From Prevotella sp. 885 (GTDB taxonomy: Bacteria > Bacteroidota > Bacteroidia > Bacteroidales > Bacteroidaceae), in the NCBI RefSeq assembly GCF_002265625.1, contig NZ_NOVE01000007.1:1-64000 (forward strand): DNA of 64,000 nt, read 5' to 3'. Positions 35,626 through 44,287 of this stretch are shown piece after piece (within the stretch, counting starts at the first letter, position 1; every line of letters starts with the position of its first letter). A program made the translations under genes and the position numbers. The notes under the pieces were generated by a model. The model was not told the DNA's origin and made no database searches. It saw only the letters and a list, made by a program, of their open reading frames with translations.

Positions 35626-37602
35626 ATGATAAAGAAAAACGCTCTTATCGCCACCGTCTGCTGTTCAGCGCTGCCGCTTGCCGCACAGACAAGCGAGGCT
35701 TTCACTGACTCCATCATGCGCAATTACATGCTGGAAGAGGTGGTGGTAACCGGAACACGCACACCGAAACTGCTCAAGGACACTCCTATCCAGACCCGAC
35801 TCATCACCTCACGCGACATCGAACGTACTGATGCCACCAACGTGCAGGATCTGCTACAGCAGGAAATACCAGGCGCTGAGTTTTCATACGCCATGAACCA
35901 GCAGACACACCTCAACTTCTCCGGTTTCGGAGGACAGGGCGTGCTGTTCCTTGTTGACGGTGAACGTCTGGCTGGCGACGTCAGTGGCGACATCGACTTC
36001 TCACGCCTTTCCATGGACAACGTGGAACGTGTGGAGATTGTGAAGGGTGCGGCTTCGGCTCTTTACGGCAGCAATGCCAACGGTGGAGTTATAAATATCA
36101 TAACCAAGAAGCCTTCAAAACCTTGGACGCTGAACGTCAACGGACGCATTTCGAAACATGGCGAACAGCGTTATGGCACGTCGTTCGGACTTAAAGGCAA
36201 GCACGTGCACAATCTGCTCACGGCTGAACGTACGGCGATGGACAACTATAACGTCACCAGTGCGCCTAATCCTGTTACGCGTGTCATCTCCACCATCTAT
36301 GGCAGCAAGACTGTCAATATTGGCGACAAGCTTACATGGGTACCGACAGACAAGCTGTCATTGACAGCACGTGCAGGCTATTTCTTCCGCGAGACAGCAC
36401 GTACGGCAGACCTTCCGGAGCGTTATCGCGACTTCTCGGGTGGACTGAAGCTTGGCTGGAACATCTCTGACGCGGACGACCTGAAGGTGGGCTACACCTT
36501 CGACCAGTATGACAAGTCGGACTATCAGACCCGTCGCCGACTGGACATCCGCGATTACAGCAACGTGCAAAACTCCTTCCGTGCCGCTTACAATCATTCG
36601 TTCGACAACGGCGACATGCTTACCGTCGGCGCAGACTATATGCATGACTACCTGTTCAATACCAACCTTGAGAACAAGAAGAGAGAGCAGGACTGCTTCG
36701 ATGTCTTCGCACAGTACGACTGGATGGTGACGTCAAAGCTGGAGGTGGTTGGAGCATTGCGTTATGACTATCTTTCTGACGGTCAGAATTCGCGCGTTAC
36801 GCCAAAGCTTAACGTGCGTTATCGTCCTTGCAGCAACATCACTCTCCGCACAGGTTACGGCATGGGATTCAGAGCGCCGTCGCTGAAGGAGAAATACTAT
36901 AATTTTGATATGGCTGGTATTTGGATTGTTGAGGGTAACGAGAACCTGAAGCCGGAACTGAGTCACAACTTTAACGCTTCTGTGGAAATGGTGAAGGGAC
37001 AATATAACGTTACGGCTTCGGTTCTTTACAGCCACGTCACCAACAAACTTTCCACCGCAGCTCCTTACTTTAAGACTCCAACGGACAAGCTGCCTTACCT
37101 CCCCTATGCCAATCTCGGCGAGTATAGTGTTTGTGGCGGCGAACTGGCTGCCCAGGGAAGATGGGACAACGGTCTGTCTGCACGCCTCACTTACGCCTAC
37201 ACCAACGAACAGTTGGCAAAGGACAAGGACGGCAACACCATCAACAACCAGTACATCCCAGCCCGCAAGCACGCCGTAAACGTCCGTCTCGACTACGATC
37301 ATGACTTCACAAAGAATTACGGGATAAGCGCTGGAATAAGCGGACGCGTTCTCTCTGGAAGCAAAAACGTGGAGTATAAGAACTATTATGACGTGAGCGA
37401 AGGAACCGTAAGCGTCAAGTATCCTGCTTACACCATCTGGAAGCTGTCGCTCGTGCAGCGCATCGGCAAAGCCATAACGCTGACCACAGCTCTTGACAAC
37501 CTCCTGAACTACCGCCCAAAACACTACTATCTGAACTGTCCGCTAACGGACGGCACCACACTGCAAGTGGGGCTGAGAGTGGACATTGACAAGCTGTTTT
37601 AG
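35626..37602 (+). CDS. hmuR: TonB-dependent outer-membrane receptor, HmuR-like
   Basis: This 658-residue receptor has a signal peptide (to about residue 22) and a TonB box/plug start EEVVVTGTRTPKLL. The plug domain contains VLFLVDGERLAGD and VERVEIVKGAASALYGSNANGGVINIITKKP. A 22-strand barrel ends in VGLRVDIDKLF, with an aromatic last residue. Length and the HmuY-like gene immediately upstream suit the HmuR class of heme/hemoglobin receptors. The barrel segment YGMGFRAPSLKEKYYNFDM corresponds to the conserved FRAP box of heme receptors. It imports substrate using TonB energy. Its stop is the first base triplet before a 9-bp repeat array. Confidence 0.88.
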   Translation: MIKKNALIATVCCSALPLAAQTSEAFTDSIMRNYMLEEVVVTGTRTPKLLKDTPIQTRLITSRDIERTDATNVQDLLQQEIPGAEFSYAMNQQTHLNFSGFGGQGVLFLVDGERLAGDVSGDIDFSRLSMDNVERVEIVKGAASALYGSNANGGVINIITKKPSKPWTLNVNGRISKHGEQRYGTSFGLKGKHVHNLLTAERTAMDNYNVTSAPNPVTRVISTIYGSKTVNIGDKLTWVPTDKLSLTARAGYFFRETARTADLPERYRDFSGGLKLGWNISDADDLKVGYTFDQYDKSDYQTRRRLDIRDYSNVQNSFRAAYNHSFDNGDMLTVGADYMHDYLFNTNLENKKREQDCFDVFAQYDWMVTSKLEVVGALRYDYLSDGQNSRVTPKLNVRYRPCSNITLRTGYGMGFRAPSLKEKYYNFDMAGIWIVEGNENLKPELSHNFNASVEMVKGQYNVTASVLYSHVTNKLSTAAPYFKTPTDKLPYLPYANLGEYSVCGGELAAQGRWDNGLSARLTYAYTNEQLAKDKDGNTINNQYIPARKHAVNVRLDYDHDFTKNYGISAGISGRVLSGSKNVEYKNYYDVSEGTVSVKYPAYTIWKLSLVQRIGKAITLTTALDNLLNYRPKHYYLNCPLTDGTTLQVGLRVDIDKLF

Positions 37603-37737
37603 GAGGCTTCTCTTTAGGCTCTGGACGGTCTGGCTCTTCTATACGGTCTAGAGAGACTAGACGTTCTAGCTCTTCTAGACATTCTAGAGCTTCTAGAAAA
37701 GCTAGAGACGCTAGAAGGGTTAGAGATGCCAGAAGGG
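37603..37737. repeat. 9-bp-period CTAG array, 15 units
   Basis: Starting at the base after the hmuR stop, the sequence divides exactly into 15 units of 9 bases. Units 6-13 (37648-37719) each begin CTAG, giving eight CTAGNNNNN in a row. The outer units are decayed (CTGG, CTAT, TTAG, CCAG). The array ends one base before the stop codon of the convergent four-helix-bundle gene. As 9 is a multiple of 3 and CTAG is palindromic, both strands would encode Leu-x-x repeats. Read on beyond the hmuR stop, the frame gives LER LDV LAL LDI LEL. Read on beyond the other gene's stop, it gives similar Leu-rich peptide. Confidence 0.9.
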
Positions 37738-37738
37738 C

Positions 37739-38527
37739 TTAAAGCCCCTCCTCCCCCAGCAAGTTCTTCAGCCTCTTTATCTCTTCCTGCTGCTTGTAAT
37801 ATGCCTTAAGCGCTCTTTGCTTAAGGTCTTCGTAAGCAGCCTTCCATTTCTCGGCAGCGGCACGTGCTTCGTCAAGCTCCTTTCTCATAACAGGCAGCTC
37901 AGCCTCCAGTTGTTTGAGGCGAGCGTCCTGCTGCTGTCTGTAGCCAGTCCGTGCCTTGTGCATGCGTTCTTTGATGCCTCCTTCCGTCACAAACTCCCTT
38001 TCCAGCCTTTTCAGAAAAGACATCATCATACGGTCTATCATGTGGCAAAGCGTTAAGGCATAATTACACATCTGCTCGTCACTCCATGTCTGGAAGAAAG
38101 GCTCATAATCCTTCAGTTTGTTATGACGGCTGCAGTAATCAAGCATTACGTCATAACGCTCCTCCCCCGCTACATAAAACTCGCGATGACGCGACTTGAG
38201 ATAATCCTCAAAATCCTCACGCAGTTCCTTCAGCGAGGCTCTTGCCACATTCAGCAGCTTCAGCTGCATTTCTGAAGACGTCACACCGTCAGCCAGCCCC
38301 TCCACAATGTTCTGCTTGCAGGAACGGGCAGCCTGAATGACCTGATCGCGAGTGCGGTCCTTATAAAGATGGATGAATCTGTCACAGAAGACAAACGATA
38401 GCTGATAAATAACGTCAGCCTTCTGATAAAAGAAAAGGTCCTCCCACTTGGTCTGTCTGCCAAGCACAGAAGGAACATTGTTATTGTTGTCTGCTATGTC
38501 CATAGATGTAAGGTTAGTAATGTCCAT
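37739..38527 (-). CDS. Four-helix-bundle (23S rRNA IVP-like) protein with C-terminal coiled-coil suffix
   Basis: From ATG 38527 the product is 262 residues. Residues about 20-150 form the four-helix bundle of the S23/IVP family (FYQKADVIYQLSFVFCDRF, DQVIQAARSCKQNIVEGLADG, LNVARASLKELREDFEDYLK). A charged helical suffix follows (QQQDARLKQLEAELPVMRKELDEA), probably a coiled coil. The bundle family is often linked to rRNA intervening sequences but has no settled function. No rRNA gene is near. The start is ambiguous because a 24-base duplication (TSMDI repeated) supplies ATGs at 38527 and 38503, and a TTG at 38560 extends the frame. The stop abuts the CTAG array. Confidence 0.75.
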   Translation of the reverse strand: MDITNLTSMDIADNNNNVPSVLGRQTKWEDLFFYQKADVIYQLSFVFCDRFIHLYKDRTRDQVIQAARSCKQNIVEGLADGVTSSEMQLKLLNVARASLKELREDFEDYLKSRHREFYVAGEERYDVMLDYCSRHNKLKDYEPFFQTWSDEQMCNYALTLCHMIDRMMMSFLKRLEREFVTEGGIKERMHKARTGYRQQQDARLKQLEAELPVMRKELDEARAAAEKWKAAYEDLKQRALKAYYKQQEEIKRLKNLLGEEGL

Positions 38528-38560
38528 AGATGTAATGTTAGTAGTAATTAAGAAAAACAA

Positions 38561-38603
38561 ATAATGGCAAGCTACAACTGCATGAGCTGCTGCTTGCCAT
38601 TAT
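38561..38603. terminator. Terminator after the FMN-binding protein gene
   Basis: ATAATGGCAAGC (38561-38572) and GCTTGCCATTAT (38592-38603) make a perfect 12-bp stem. On the minus strand it is followed by TTTGTTTTTCTT. Confidence 0.82.
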
Positions 38604-38653
38604 CATTTTTATCAAGGAAGCCTGTCCTATTAATAAAGGCCAAACCGCCCCGA

Positions 38654-39049
38654 TTATTTAGACTTCTTATTATCCTTATAATACTTCAGTCCACCCTTTA
38701 CGTTCTGTATAAGAGCCTTTGATGAATATGTGGCACCGCTAACGCCGTCCACCTTCATGGCTGAAGCCTCATCCACCGACTTGCCGACGAAGCGCTTAAG
38801 AAGCTCTTCTGCCTTGGCATATACAGCCGGAGTTTCCTGATTAGGAAGCGACTCAATCTTGACTATCTTATTATTGCGAACGAAAATCTTCACAGGCGTA
38901 TTGCCCATATATCCACGCGCCTTCACTATTGAAGACGTATTAATTACGGCAACATCCTTATTGTACTTTATGGCGTTCTTGCTGACGCAGAAGCTCATCA
39001 GAGCGAAAGCGGCGCAAGCCACAGCCACAGACCAAACATTCTGTTTCAT
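38654..39049 (-). CDS. Exported FMN-binding domain protein
   Basis: This 131-residue protein has an N-terminal membrane or signal segment (MKQNVWSVAVACAAFALMSFC, where the Cys could be lipidated). A compact FMN-binding domain follows, of the type found in RnfG/NqrC. The SGATYSS motif (residues about 104-110) is the site where related proteins carry covalently attached FMN on Thr. It probably works as a periplasmic electron carrier or flavinylated accessory protein. The gene lies 27 bases after nadB on the same strand, but no ApbE flavin transferase is visible nearby. Confidence 0.85.
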   Translation of the reverse strand: MKQNVWSVAVACAAFALMSFCVSKNAIKYNKDVAVINTSSIVKARGYMGNTPVKIFVRNNKIVKIESLPNQETPAVYAKAEELLKRFVGKSVDEASAMKVDGVSGATYSSKALIQNVKGGLKYYKDNKKSK

Positions 39050-39076
39050 AAGCAGACGTATTGTGTCAGGAAAGAT

Positions 39077-40666
39077 TTATTTCTTGTCGTAGGCGTGAAG
39101 CGGATAGTCTGTCGTGTAATGCAGTCCGCGACATTCCTTGCGCTCGATGGCCTGACGTGTAATAAGGTAGCCCACGTTAATCATATTGCGGAGCTCGCAG
39201 ATGTCACGACTTGCCTTCACACGCTTAAACAGTTCCTCTGTTTCCTCATAAAGCAAATCCAGACGGTCCCAGGCACGCTTCAGACGAAGGTCAGAACGAA
39301 CAATGCCAACATAGTTTGACATTATCTCGCCCACCTCTTTCACGCTCTGCGTGATAAGCACCTTCTCCTCATTGGTCATCGTGCCCTCGTCATTCCATGC
39401 CGGAACCTTATCGTTAAAGTCATACTCATCGATATGCTCCAATGAATGCTTTGCAGCAGCATCGGCATAAACCACAGCCTCAATGAGCGAGTTGCTGGCA
39501 AGACGGTTGCCGCCATGAAGTCCTGTGCAAGAACACTCGCCGATGGCATAAAGGCGCTCGATGGACGACTGTCCGTTAAGGTCCACCTTAATGCCGCCAC
39601 ACATATAGTGAGCTGCTGGACGAACAGGAATATAGTCAGTCGTGATGTCGATGCCTATTGTCTTACACTTATGATATATATTGGGGAAGTGCTTCTTCGT
39701 CTCCTCAGGGTCCTTGTGCGTAACGTCCAGACAAACATGGTCGATACCGTGTATCTTCATCTCCTTGTCGATGGCGCGAGCCACGATGTCACGCGGAGCA
39801 AGCGAGAGGCGCTTGTCATACTTCTCCATGAACGATTCGCCGTTAGGCAGACGCAATATGCCGCCGTAACCGCGCATAGCCTCAGTGATAAGGAAGGCAG
39901 GATGAGTCTCGCCGGGATGATAAAGCGCCGTCGGATGGAACTGCACGAACTCCATGTCCTTCACCGTTCCCTTGGCACGATATACCATAGCCTCGCCGTC
40001 ACCCGTTGCGATAACAGGATTAGTGGTGGTCTGGTATACAGCGCCACAACCGCCCGTACACATCAGCGTCACCTTACTCAAGTAAGTGTCCACCTTCTCC
40101 GTCTCCGGATTGAGCACGTAAGCTCCATAGCAGTTAATATGTGGGGTGCGGCGCGTTACGCGAGCTCCGAGATGGTGCTGTGTGATAATCTCCACAGCGA
40201 AGTGGTTTTCCTTAATGTCGATGTCCGGACATGCACGCACGGCAGCCATCAGGCCGCGCTGAATCTCAGCTCCCGTGTCGTCGGCATGGTGAAGGATGCG
40301 AAACTCAGAGTGTCCGCCCTCACGATGAAGGTCGAACTCGCCGTCTTCCTTACGGTCGAAATTCACACCCCACTTCACCAGTTCTTTTATCTGTGCCGGA
40401 GCATTACGCACCACCAGTTCCACAGCATTACGGTCTGAGATATAGTCGCCCGCAATCATTGTGTCCTCTATGTGCTTGTCGAAATTGTCGACTGCGAGGT
40501 TAGTCACTGAGGCAACACCTCCCTGGGCAAACGAAGTGTTTGCCTCGTCAAGCGAAGTCTTGCAGATAATGCACACCTTTCCTTTGTGTGCGCGGGCCAC
40601 TTTCAAGGCGTAGCTCATGCCGGCTACACCGGCGCCAATAATTAGAAAGTCGTATTTGAAAACCAT
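39077..40666 (-). CDS. nadB: L-aspartate oxidase
   Basis: This 529-residue flavoenzyme oxidises L-aspartate to iminoaspartate in de novo NAD synthesis. The FAD-binding start FLIIGAGVAGMSYALKVA is followed by NTSFAQGGVAS, the active-site region HREGGHSEFRILHHADDTG, MEFVQFHPTALYHPG, and RPAAHYMCGGIKVD...IGECSCTGLHGGNRLASNSLIEAVV. Length and order match the family. nadA and nadC are not in this window. It probably shares a transcript with the FMN-binding protein gene downstream. Confidence 0.97.
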   Translation of the reverse strand: MVFKYDFLIIGAGVAGMSYALKVARAHKGKVCIICKTSLDEANTSFAQGGVASVTNLAVDNFDKHIEDTMIAGDYISDRNAVELVVRNAPAQIKELVKWGVNFDRKEDGEFDLHREGGHSEFRILHHADDTGAEIQRGLMAAVRACPDIDIKENHFAVEIITQHHLGARVTRRTPHINCYGAYVLNPETEKVDTYLSKVTLMCTGGCGAVYQTTTNPVIATGDGEAMVYRAKGTVKDMEFVQFHPTALYHPGETHPAFLITEAMRGYGGILRLPNGESFMEKYDKRLSLAPRDIVARAIDKEMKIHGIDHVCLDVTHKDPEETKKHFPNIYHKCKTIGIDITTDYIPVRPAAHYMCGGIKVDLNGQSSIERLYAIGECSCTGLHGGNRLASNSLIEAVVYADAAAKHSLEHIDEYDFNDKVPAWNDEGTMTNEEKVLITQSVKEVGEIMSNYVGIVRSDLRLKRAWDRLDLLYEETEELFKRVKASRDICELRNMINVGYLITRQAIERKECRGLHYTTDYPLHAYDKK

Positions 40667-40688
40667 CGGTCTTGTTATAAATGACTCA

Positions 40689-40696
40689 CAAAAGTA
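40689..40696 (-). promoter_or_regulatory. -7 box of nadB
   Basis: The minus strand reads TACTTTTG 22 bases before the nadB start, with no clear -33 box. The 324-base gap 40667-40990 holds only this and the asnA promoter. I see no gene or repeat in it. Confidence 0.45.
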
Positions 40697-40896
40697 GAAA
40701 TTTTTGGCGAAACCTTATTTTATGATACCACGACAATAACTAAGTTTAACCTTTACGTTACCGTATGTTAACATTATTGACATGTTATCAACGTTTTCTG
40801 ATTTATAAAAAGCAAGCATCACACCCGTTGCAACTATCCAAATGCCACAAATTAAGCAACAATATAAACACTTTGCTAATAAAACATACCACTCCG

Positions 40897-40928
40897 CTTG
40901 TCAATAAACAATTAATTGCGTAACTTTG
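40897..40928 (+). promoter_or_regulatory. Promoter of asnA
   Basis: TAACTTTG (40921-40928) is an exact -7 box, with CTTG (40897-40900) 20 bases upstream as a near -33 match. Confidence 0.65.
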
Positions 40929-40990
40929 CATCACGCAAAAGGCGACATTTGCCTATATCTATTCAATTAAAGACAAAACACATTATATAT

Positions 40991-42028
40991 ATGAGCACAC
41001 TTATTTATCCCGAACATTACACCGCCCTGCTCGACGTACACAAGACCGAGCAGGGCATCAAACTGATAAAAGACTTCTTCCAGCAGAACCTTGCCACTGA
41101 GCTGCATCTGCGCCGCGTCACCGCTCCACTCTTCGTACTGAAAGGCCTTGGCATCAATGACGACCTTAACGGCGTGGAGCGTCCTGTTACGTTCCCCATC
41201 AAAGACCTCGGCGACGAGAAGGCGGAGGTGGTGCATTCGCTCGCAAAATGGAAGCGTCTGACTCTTGCCGACTACGGCATAGAGCCGGGAGCGGGCATCT
41301 ATACGGACATGAATGCCATCCGTGCCGACGAAGAGCTGGACAATCTGCACTCGCTCTACGTCGACCAATGGGACTGGGAAGCTGTCATCCGCAAGGAGGA
41401 CCGCACGCTTGCTTTCCTGCGCGACGTGGTGAAGAGGATATATGCTGCCATAAGACGAACCGAGTTTCTCGTCTGCGAGACATATGACAACATCAAGCCT
41501 TTCCTTCCCGAGAAAATCCATTTCGTACACAGCGAGGAGCTCCAGCAGATGTATCCCGGACTGACACCGAAGGAGCGCGAGGATGCCATCTGCCGCGAAT
41601 ACGGCGCCGTGTTCATCATCGGCATCGGTGGAAAACTGGCTGACGGCAAGAAGCATGACGGACGCGCCCCTGACTATGATGACTGGTCCACCGTGGCTGA
41701 GAACGGACGCGCGGGTCTCAACGGCGACATCCTCATCTGGTATCCTGTCCTTGAGCGCTCCTTCGAGCTATCGTCCATGGGCATCCGCGTTGACCGTGAG
41801 GCTCTGCTGCGCCAGCTGAAGGAGGAGGGCGAGGAAGAACGCGAGAAGCTCTACTTCCATCAGCGTCTGCTCAACGGCGAACTGCCACTCTCCATCGGCG
41901 GCGGCATCGGTCAGAGCCGTCTCTGCATGGTGCTCCTCCAGAAAGCGCACATCGGCGAAATACAGGCAAGCATCTGGCCTAAGGAAATGCGTGAAGAATG
42001 CAAGAGGCTCGGCATGCCGCTGATATAA
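40991..42028 (+). CDS. asnA: Aspartate--ammonia ligase (asparagine synthetase A)
   Basis: This 345-residue enzyme makes asparagine from aspartate, ammonia and ATP. It is related to class II aminoacyl-tRNA synthetases. Visible blocks are TELHLRRVTAPLFV, VERPVTFPIKDLGDEKAEVVHSLAKWKR, the IYTDMNAIR region, LYVDQWDWE and SIGGGIGQSRLCMVLLQKAHIGEIQ. I chose ATG 40991, which aligns with the usual N-terminus; the frame extends upstream without a good start. It has its own promoter and stands alone. Confidence 0.96.
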   Translation: MSTLIYPEHYTALLDVHKTEQGIKLIKDFFQQNLATELHLRRVTAPLFVLKGLGINDDLNGVERPVTFPIKDLGDEKAEVVHSLAKWKRLTLADYGIEPGAGIYTDMNAIRADEELDNLHSLYVDQWDWEAVIRKEDRTLAFLRDVVKRIYAAIRRTEFLVCETYDNIKPFLPEKIHFVHSEELQQMYPGLTPKEREDAICREYGAVFIIGIGGKLADGKKHDGRAPDYDDWSTVAENGRAGLNGDILIWYPVLERSFELSSMGIRVDREALLRQLKEEGEEEREKLYFHQRLLNGELPLSIGGGIGQSRLCMVLLQKAHIGEIQASIWPKEMREECKRLGMPLI

Positions 42029-42098
42029 TCAGCAGCTGAGGACTGATATGATTATAAAATAAATATACATTCGATTCGATTAACCGGATTTTTTGCCG

Positions 42099-42106
42099 TA
42101 CCTTTG
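42099..42106 (+). promoter_or_regulatory. -7 box for the yraN-birA-pyrH group
   Basis: TACCTTTG lies 18 bases before the start of the YraN-family gene, so the leader is very short. No clear -33 TTTG is seen. Confidence 0.5.
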
Positions 42107-42123
42107 CGAAAAACAACGAGCGT

Positions 42124-42501
42124 ATGGCCCAACATAACGAAACGGGAAAATGGGGAGAGGAGCTTGCTGCCGACTTCCTTAGAAAGAACGGCTACCAGAT
42201 AATGGAGCGCAACTGGCGGTTCGGCCACCGCGACCTCGACATCATTGTACGGTCGCCGGAGGGCAACGAGGTGGTGTTCGTGGAGGTGAAGACACGCTCG
42301 GGCGACATCATCACCAAGCCGGAGGACGCTGTGGACATACGCAAGATACGCAGTATCGGATATTGCGCCAACGCCTTCGTCAAGCAGTTCAACATCGCTG
42401 ACCTGCTGCGCTTCGACATTATAGCCATCGTAGGCAGAAATAAGGACGTAGCGGAGATAGAGCATGTGAAAGACGCATTCAATCCGTGCCTGGTTTATTA
42501 A
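42124..42501 (+). CDS. YraN/UPF0102-family nuclease-fold protein
   Basis: This 125-residue cytoplasmic protein has the restriction-endonuclease-like motif set of UPF0102: GKWGEELAADFLRKNGYQIMERNWR, DLDIIV (Asp) and VVFVEVKTR (E-x-K). The family is Holliday-junction-resolvase-like, and its biological role is not settled. It lies 21 bases before birA. Confidence 0.9.
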   Translation: MAQHNETGKWGEELAADFLRKNGYQIMERNWRFGHRDLDIIVRSPEGNEVVFVEVKTRSGDIITKPEDAVDIRKIRSIGYCANAFVKQFNIADLLRFDIIAIVGRNKDVAEIEHVKDAFNPCLVY

Positions 42502-42522
42502 GCAACTAAAATCCTCACCGAC

Positions 42523-43263
42523 ATGAACAAAGAAATGATACACCTCGACGTCACGACGTCCACCAACGACTATCTGAAGGACTGTCCCACTCCCGCACCC
42601 GACCATTTTGTCATGGTAAGGGCTGACTTTCAGTCGGCTGGACGCGGACAGAAGGGCAACTCGTGGGAGAGCAATGCGGGCGAAAACCTGCTCACGTCCA
42701 TTCTGACAAGCCCCAAGGGGGTGCGCATAACCGAACAGTTCGTGCTGTCAATGGCTGGTGCACTCGCCGTGAAATCCGTGCTCGACAACTATTGCGGAGC
42801 CATAAAGCTGAAGTGGCCTAACGACATCTATTGGTTCGACAGCAAGATTAGCGGCACGCTCATCGAGACTGCCGTGTCGGGAAAGGAAATCACACGTTGC
42901 ATTTTCGGCATCGGGCTGAACGTCAATCAGGAGATATTCCGCAGCGACGCGCCTAATCCCATATCGCTCCTCAACATCACCGGACTCTATACGCCGATAG
43001 AAAGAGTGGCGAACGAGCTTGCCGAAGCCTTTGATGCCTATTACCAACGGGTCGTGGAAGGCGACAAGGACGCCATCGTAAGCGAATATAACGATGCGCT
43101 CTACAGACGCTTCGGCCTGCACCGCTACGAGGACACAGCCACCGGCGAGACCTTCCTCGCCAGCATTGACCACGTCGGAACGGACGGAATGCTGCGTCTT
43201 ACGGACGAGAACGGACGGCAACGCGCCTACTCGCTCAAGGAAGTAAGGTTTGTCCTGAGATAA
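42523..43263 (+). CDS. birA: Biotin--[acetyl-CoA-carboxylase] ligase
   Basis: This 246-residue enzyme activates biotin as biotinyl-AMP and attaches it to the biotin carrier protein. The biotin/ATP loop GRGQKGNSWES is present, followed by NLLTSIL, LKWPNDIYWFDSKISGTLIE and GIGLNVNQE. No N-terminal helix-turn-helix domain is present, so it is a ligase without the repressor function of E. coli BirA. Spacing suggests cotranscription with the YraN gene before it and pyrH 43 bases after it. Confidence 0.95.
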   Translation: MNKEMIHLDVTTSTNDYLKDCPTPAPDHFVMVRADFQSAGRGQKGNSWESNAGENLLTSILTSPKGVRITEQFVLSMAGALAVKSVLDNYCGAIKLKWPNDIYWFDSKISGTLIETAVSGKEITRCIFGIGLNVNQEIFRSDAPNPISLLNITGLYTPIERVANELAEAFDAYYQRVVEGDKDAIVSEYNDALYRRFGLHRYEDTATGETFLASIDHVGTDGMLRLTDENGRQRAYSLKEVRFVLR

Positions 43264-43306
43264 AAAACGAATCAGAAACGTATAAACATAATCATATAAA
43301 AGAAAA

Positions 43307-44017
43307 ATGTCAAGATTTAAGAGAATCCTACTTAAGCTCAGCGGCGAGAGCCTCATGGGCAAACAGAGTTTCGGAATCGACCCCGTTCGTCTGGGCGAGT
43401 ATGCACAGCAGATTAAGGAAGTGCACGAGATGGGTGTGCAGATAGGCATCGTAATCGGCGGCGGCAATATCTTCCGCGGCCTCAGCGGAGCTTCCAAGGG
43501 CTTCGACCGCGTGAAGGGTGACCAGATGGGCATGTGCGCCACAGTCATCAATTCGCTCGCTCTCAGCTCTGCTCTCGGCGCCATCGGCGTAAAGACAAAG
43601 GTGCTCACAGCCATCCGCATGGAGCCAATCGGCGAGTTCTACTCGAAGTGGAAGGCCATTGAGGCTATGGAGGCAGGCTACGTCTGCATCTTCTCTGCCG
43701 GTACAGGCTCGCCTTACTTCACCACCGACACTGGTTCTTCGCTTCGCGGCATCGAGATTGAGGCTGACGTTATGCTCAAGGGCACACGCGTGGACGGCAT
43801 CTACACAGCCGACCCGGAGAAGGATCCGACTGCCACAAAGTTCGCAGACATCACATACGACGAGATCTACACTCGCGGTCTCAAGGTGATGGACCTCACC
43901 GCCACAACCATGTGCAAGGAGAACAATCTCCCCATCTACGTATTCAACATGGACATCGTGGGCAATCTCAAGAAGGTTATGGACGGCGAACCCATCGGTA
44001 CGCTGGTGCATAACTAA
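43307..44017 (+). CDS. pyrH: UMP kinase
   Basis: This 236-residue cytoplasmic enzyme of the amino-acid-kinase fold phosphorylates UMP to UDP. KRILLKLSGESLMG, IGIVIGGGNIFRG, GDQMGMCATVINSLAL, FSAGTGSPYFTTDTGSSLRGIE and GIYTADPEKDP are all in place. It is followed only five bases after the stop by palindromic mosaic repeat C. Confidence 0.97.
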   Translation: MSRFKRILLKLSGESLMGKQSFGIDPVRLGEYAQQIKEVHEMGVQIGIVIGGGNIFRGLSGASKGFDRVKGDQMGMCATVINSLALSSALGAIGVKTKVLTAIRMEPIGEFYSKWKAIEAMEAGYVCIFSAGTGSPYFTTDTGSSLRGIEIEADVMLKGTRVDGIYTADPEKDPTATKFADITYDEIYTRGLKVMDLTATTMCKENNLPIYVFNMDIVGNLKKVMDGEPIGTLVHN

Positions 44018-44021
44018 AAAA

Positions 44022-44180
44022 CGCCATAGTCACGCACACACAAATGCGAGCAGATTGAGTATTAGCTACGGGTTCCGCGGAGCGGGACCTATATCAAGAA
44101 ACCCACTGCAAGCTGCGCTCCTTCGCAGCTTGCAGTGGGTTTCTTGATAGATACGTGTCCCTTCAGGACACGGCGCTGAT
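44022..44180. repeat. Palindromic mosaic repeat, copy C (inverted)
   Basis: Read on the minus strand this matches copies A and B. GGTTCCGCGGAGCGGGACC (44071-44089) is the reverse complement of their second palindrome, and the flanking ACTCAATCTGC and GCCATAG blocks are shared. It also holds a perfect 25-bp stem (44093-44117 with 44124-44148, 6-base loop) containing CCCACTGCAAGCTGCG, and a CGTGTCC/GGACACG hairpin (44154-44172). Next to the pyrH stop, the long hairpin may also end transcription. Confidence 0.85.
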
Positions 44181-44287
44181 TGAATTGATAGGATTCAACC
44201 TGTCTTCTTGTCTAAAAAAGTCAAACAAGACCTATTCTCTTACAAAACCGTTACTATTGCTGACACAAAACATTTGTTTCGGCCTCT

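Noticed and set aside
39446..40438. 330-codon frame opposite nadB
   Set aside because: Antisense shadow of an unmistakable L-aspartate oxidase gene.
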